A stretch of DNA of 64,000 nucleotides, taken from positions 1 to 64,000 of the forward strand of contig JAUYNR010000067.1 in the NCBI GenBank assembly GCA_030698225.1, given 5' to 3'. The notes under the pieces were generated by a model, which worked only from the letters and a program-made list of their open reading frames with translations, did no database searches and was not told where the DNA came from. The translations under genes and the position numbers were made by a program. The DNA is from Oxalobacteraceae bacterium (GTDB taxonomy: Bacteria > Pseudomonadota > Gammaproteobacteria > Burkholderiales > Burkholderiaceae_D). This document shows positions 61,557 through 64,000 of the stretch, piece after piece (positions within the stretch are counted from its first letter, which is position 1; each line of letters opens with the position of its first letter).

Positions 61557-62390
61557 CTATTGGACCGGATATGCCACAGCCGCCAATTTTTCCTTCGATT
61601 GTTTCGAACGGTTTCGTGATGGCGGCAAGCGGCGCAGATTTTTCAGCGCCTCCAGATCCTTGATTTCTATCGTGCGCTGATTGACAACAATCATGCCGAT
61701 TTCATTGAACGCTGACAAAGTCCTGCTGACGGTTTCCAGTGTCAATCCCAGATAACTGCCAATTTCGTGCCGCGTCATCCTGAGGTTGAAAAACTTGCTG
61801 GAATAGCCCATCGATGCAAACCTGTCGGACAACGTCACCAGAAACCGTGCCACGCGGGCTTCGGCACTGAGCGCGCCCAGCATGCCGACCATCGCCTGCT
61901 CGCGCACCAACTCCCGGCTCAGAACATCGTATATCGCGTTTTCAAGCTCGACATGTGTCCTGGCAAGCGTGGTCAGTTTCTTGAACGGCAGCAAAATCAG
62001 ATCGCAATCCGATAGCGCCACTGCCTCGGATGAATACAACCGGGAATTGATGCCATCGACGCCGAGAATATCGCCTTTCATGGGAAAGCTGAGTACTTGC
62101 TCATTGCCATATTCGTCGATGAGTACAGTTTTCAGAAAACCGGAATGCACTATATATAGCGAATCAAATGCTTGCCCTATGGTATGCACTCTCTGCCCGG
62201 CCTTGAACTGCACATGCTGGAATAACAGATCCTCGTCGTCGCACACGGCAACAAAGGGGATATGCAGCAAGTCGCAGATATCTTTCAGGCTGGACCACAA
62301 TCGCCCCTGACATTGCCGCCCGGCTGCCAGCGATGAAGAATGCAAAATCTGTAAAATGGGCTTGGTCTTTGATATCTGTGTATGCAACAT
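61557..62390 (-). CDS. CRP/FNR-family transcription regulator
   Basis: A 277-residue regulator with a cyclic-nucleotide-binding-like domain (residues about 50-165; FKAGQRVHTIGQAFDSLYIV, SGFLKTVLIDEYGNEQVLSF, PMKGDILGVDGINS) and an FNR-type helix-turn-helix (TRHEIGSYLGLTLETVSRTL). The recognition helix E-T-V-S-R matches FNR-like proteins that bind TTGAT-N4-ATCAA. Cysteines are present near residues 27, 39 and 50, but the FNR spacing C-x2-C-x5-C is not. The ATG at 62390 follows GGGGAAA. A basic tail (RSKQSKEKLA) closes the protein. Confidence 0.9.
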   Translation of the reverse strand: MLHTQISKTKPILQILHSSSLAAGRQCQGRLWSSLKDICDLLHIPFVAVCDDEDLLFQHVQFKAGQRVHTIGQAFDSLYIVHSGFLKTVLIDEYGNEQVLSFPMKGDILGVDGINSRLYSSEAVALSDCDLILLPFKKLTTLARTHVELENAIYDVLSRELVREQAMVGMLGALSAEARVARFLVTLSDRFASMGYSSKFFNLRMTRHEIGSYLGLTLETVSRTLSAFNEIGMIVVNQRTIEIKDLEALKNLRRLPPSRNRSKQSKEKLAAVAYPVQ

Positions 62391-62990
62391 GGCATTTCCC
62401 CTTTGAAATCTGAAGCAATATGAAAAAACTAAGGTAACTAAACTGGATTTCATCCAATCTTGCAGAAATCAGGGCAAAAATTAAAAATACAGAAACACAA
62501 TATCCAAAAATTTTTAGTTATTACCCATTCCAGCGAACCTGCATAAACCTCATATTTTTGTATGCACTTGGTTGGTTTGACATATCTATAGTTGGCTTTC
62601 CTTGTTTTCGATCATGATCCCTCACATCAAAAAATGTATTCTTGGACATTTGGTGAAAACCTGAGTACCGTCGAATCTTCAAAGCATGGTTTTATTATTG
62701 CAATTCAGACCAGTAGTCACAATCAGTGCTTGCTGAATGCTTATGTAGGAATGCAATTTCATTACATCGGAATTGTCTTACAAATTTTATTATCAAAAAA
62801 TACATATATCAAGCCATTGAATTAATAAAATGTCATTATTTTATGAAATTATTGACATAATTGCAACATCACCTCATAAAAACAAATAATGGCCGAGCGC
62901 AATCGTAAAAATCCATATCCCGGCTCACAAAGAGAACATTCCCTGATAGAATTTCCCCCGCTTCGCAGTTGAAGCCTGTCCAGAAGTTGT
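62391..62990. other. AT-rich intergenic region
   Basis: A 600-bp AT-rich stretch between the CRP/FNR gene and the tRNA fragment. A 77-codon open frame (62592-62825) lacks a ribosome-binding site and any recognisable sequence. AAAAAATACATATAT near 62797 resembles the right arm of the dispersed repeat, without core or box. Confidence 0.5.
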
Positions 62991-63033
62991 GCCGGAATAG
63001 CTCAGTTGGTAGAGCAGCGCATTCGTAATGCGC
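62991..63033 (+). tRNA. thrT: tRNA-Thr (CGT), 5' half only
   Basis: GCCGGAA acceptor strand, D arm GCTC AGTTGGTAGA GC, anticodon stem GCGCA, loop TTCGTAA (anticodon CGT) and TGCGC. The sequence then continues CATAGCCACACC, and no variable loop, T arm, acceptor 3' strand or CCA follows. The tRNA is broken at the 3' edge of the anticodon stem, where the integrated element begins. Confidence 0.85.
63018..63033 (+). mobile_element. Attachment site of the integrated element (att core)
   Basis: The anticodon arm GCGCATTCGTAATGCGC is a palindrome and the usual crossover site for integrases that use the anticodon loop. A tyrosine integrase gene starts 156 bp further right, so the element occupies the rest of the window. 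The other end lies outside. Confidence 0.65.
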
Positions 63034-63188
63034 ATAGCCACACCAATAAATATCTATAAAAATCAACGACTTAGATTAACATATATGATGCCATGGCACA
63101 GTCATGGCACATTCGTGATATTGTCCCAAGGTAATGCTCGGTGTTGTGAACTTGAATGCAGCGCCTCTGCGCAATCCAAGGGGACAAT

Positions 63189-64000
63189 ATGGCAGTGATT
63201 CGAGAGCGCATCTCAGCAGGCGGAAAGAAGTCATACCACGTTCAGATCCGCATCAAAGGCTTTCCACCGCAAACCAAAACATTTCCGAGCAAGACGATGG
63301 CCAAAGATTGGTCATCCATGGTCGAGACTGAGCTGAAATCAGGCCGTTACATGCCGCGCATGGAGGCTCAGCGGCACACCGTAGCCGACCTGATTGAACG
63401 TTACCGAACTGAGATCCTAATCCCACTTAAGAAGCCCCATATGGTTCGGGACCAGACGAAGCACTTAGATTGGTGGAGCGAAAAGCTGGGTCGTTACGCA
63501 CTCTCGGAACTAAACAGCTCTCTGATTGCGCAATGTCGCAACCAATTGCTTCAAGAACCCAATGCAGCCGGGAAAATCCGTCGGCCCGCAACAGTAGTGC
63601 GCTACATGGCAGTTTTCTCGCACGCACTTAACGTCACAGTCCACGAATGGGGGTGGCTTGAGGCATCCCCCATGAAAGGCGTAAAGAAGCCGAAAGTGGA
63701 GAACGAGCGCCAACGTTGCCTAACCAAGGAAGAATGTGAGCGGGTTTTGGCTGCTGCGACGCTATCCGACAATCGTTTCCTTTATCTCATCGTACTTCTC
63801 GCCATCTCGACAGGCATGCGCTACAGCGAGATCATGAATCTGCGTTGGAAGGACGTGCATATCGAAGCTGGACATGAAACCGGGTTGCTTTTGATTGAGA
63901 AGACAAAGAACGGCGAAAGGCGTGCCGTGCCACTCGCCGGATCGGCTTTCGATGCAATGCAGGTACTCAATGCCCGTATTCGAAGCGAGCATGCGGATAA
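63189..64000 (+). CDS. int: Tyrosine-type site-specific integrase (partial)
   Basis: The first 270 residues are visible; the gene runs off the window end. The N-terminus (MAVIRERISAGGKKSYHVQI, GFPPQTKTFPSKTMAKDW) is an arm-binding domain. A core-binding domain follows (about 70-170; TVADLIERYRTE, RYMAVFSHALNVTVHEWGW). The catalytic domain starts near 180 (CLTKEECERVLAAA) with the first catalytic Arg at 211 (ISTGMRYSEIMNLRWKDV). His, second Arg and Tyr lie beyond the edge. AAGGGGAC precedes the ATG at 63189. It lies 156 bp from a tRNA-Thr half, as expected for the element's integrase. Confidence 0.92.
   Translation, partial: MAVIRERISAGGKKSYHVQIRIKGFPPQTKTFPSKTMAKDWSSMVETELKSGRYMPRMEAQRHTVADLIERYRTEILIPLKKPHMVRDQTKHLDWWSEKLGRYALSELNSSLIAQCRNQLLQEPNAAGKIRRPATVVRYMAVFSHALNVTVHEWGWLEASPMKGVKKPKVENERQRCLTKEECERVLAAATLSDNRFLYLIVLLAISTGMRYSEIMNLRWKDVHIEAGHETGLLLIEKTKNGERRAVPLAGSAFDAMQVLNARIRSEHAD

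Noticed and set aside
62592..62825. 77-codon frame in the AT-rich spacer
   Set aside because: It has no ribosome-binding site and no recognisable sequence, and such lengths occur by chance.

Overview
The window is chromosomal DNA of a betaproteobacterium, most likely of the Oxalobacteraceae (Herminiimonas/Collimonas/Janthinobacterium group). This placement is inferred from gene content and order (hrpA-argA-yggX, dnaX-ybaB-recR, ribD-ribE-ribBA-ribH-nusB, a phasin, a minCDE cluster) and GC-rich genes separated by AT-rich spacers; no search was run.

Layout. 1-1300: a 3'-truncated group II intron inserted directly behind a rho-independent terminator. 1415-5608: the kynurenine cluster kynR<>kynB-kynU-kynA; kynB is frameshifted and a decayed glycosyltransferase lies between kynU and kynA. 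5800-12300: an EamA exporter with a His-rich tail, a phasin, a metallo-beta-lactamase-fold protein that has lost its metal ligands, a diguanylate cyclase, a collagen-like lipoprotein and a PEBP protein. 12477-14335: minE, minD, minC. 15241-24144: hrpA, argA, yggX, a second EamA protein, a GIY-YIG-like protein, rpiA and tal. 24164-27335: dnaX-ybaB-yciI-like-recR; dnaX carries an A9 slippery site followed at once by a -1 frame stop, which predicts a gamma subunit. 27602-31875: an RND pump and its adaptor. 32054-36901: an AidB-like acyl-CoA dehydrogenase, the SRP RNA gene, ubiD and a lytic transglycosylase. 37065-42456: an aminotransferase, nusB and the riboflavin genes. 42780-48609: the type IV minor pilin operon fimT-pilV-pilW-pilX-pilY1-pilE. 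48817-50668: nrdR and glyA, the latter behind a ZTP riboswitch. 51122-54020: divergent fbpB/fbpC with a Fur box between. 54252-62390: a DUF349 protein, an orphan LivK-type binding protein, a hemerythrin-like remnant, an EAL-CBS-GGDEF protein and a CRP/FNR regulator. 62991-64000: a 5' half of tRNA-Thr(CGT) followed by a tyrosine integrase that runs off the end, i.e. the left border of an integrated element.

The strongest signal not explained by genes is a dispersed intergenic repeat of about 75 bp: nine clear copies and one degenerate copy between 5.6 and 54.1 kb. Each has a central CCGCA-N9-TGCGG stem and, exactly 27 nt away, a GGAGTAT/GGGGTAT box. All copies sit at the 3' end of at least one gene, four of them between convergent genes. 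I know of no described family with this layout.
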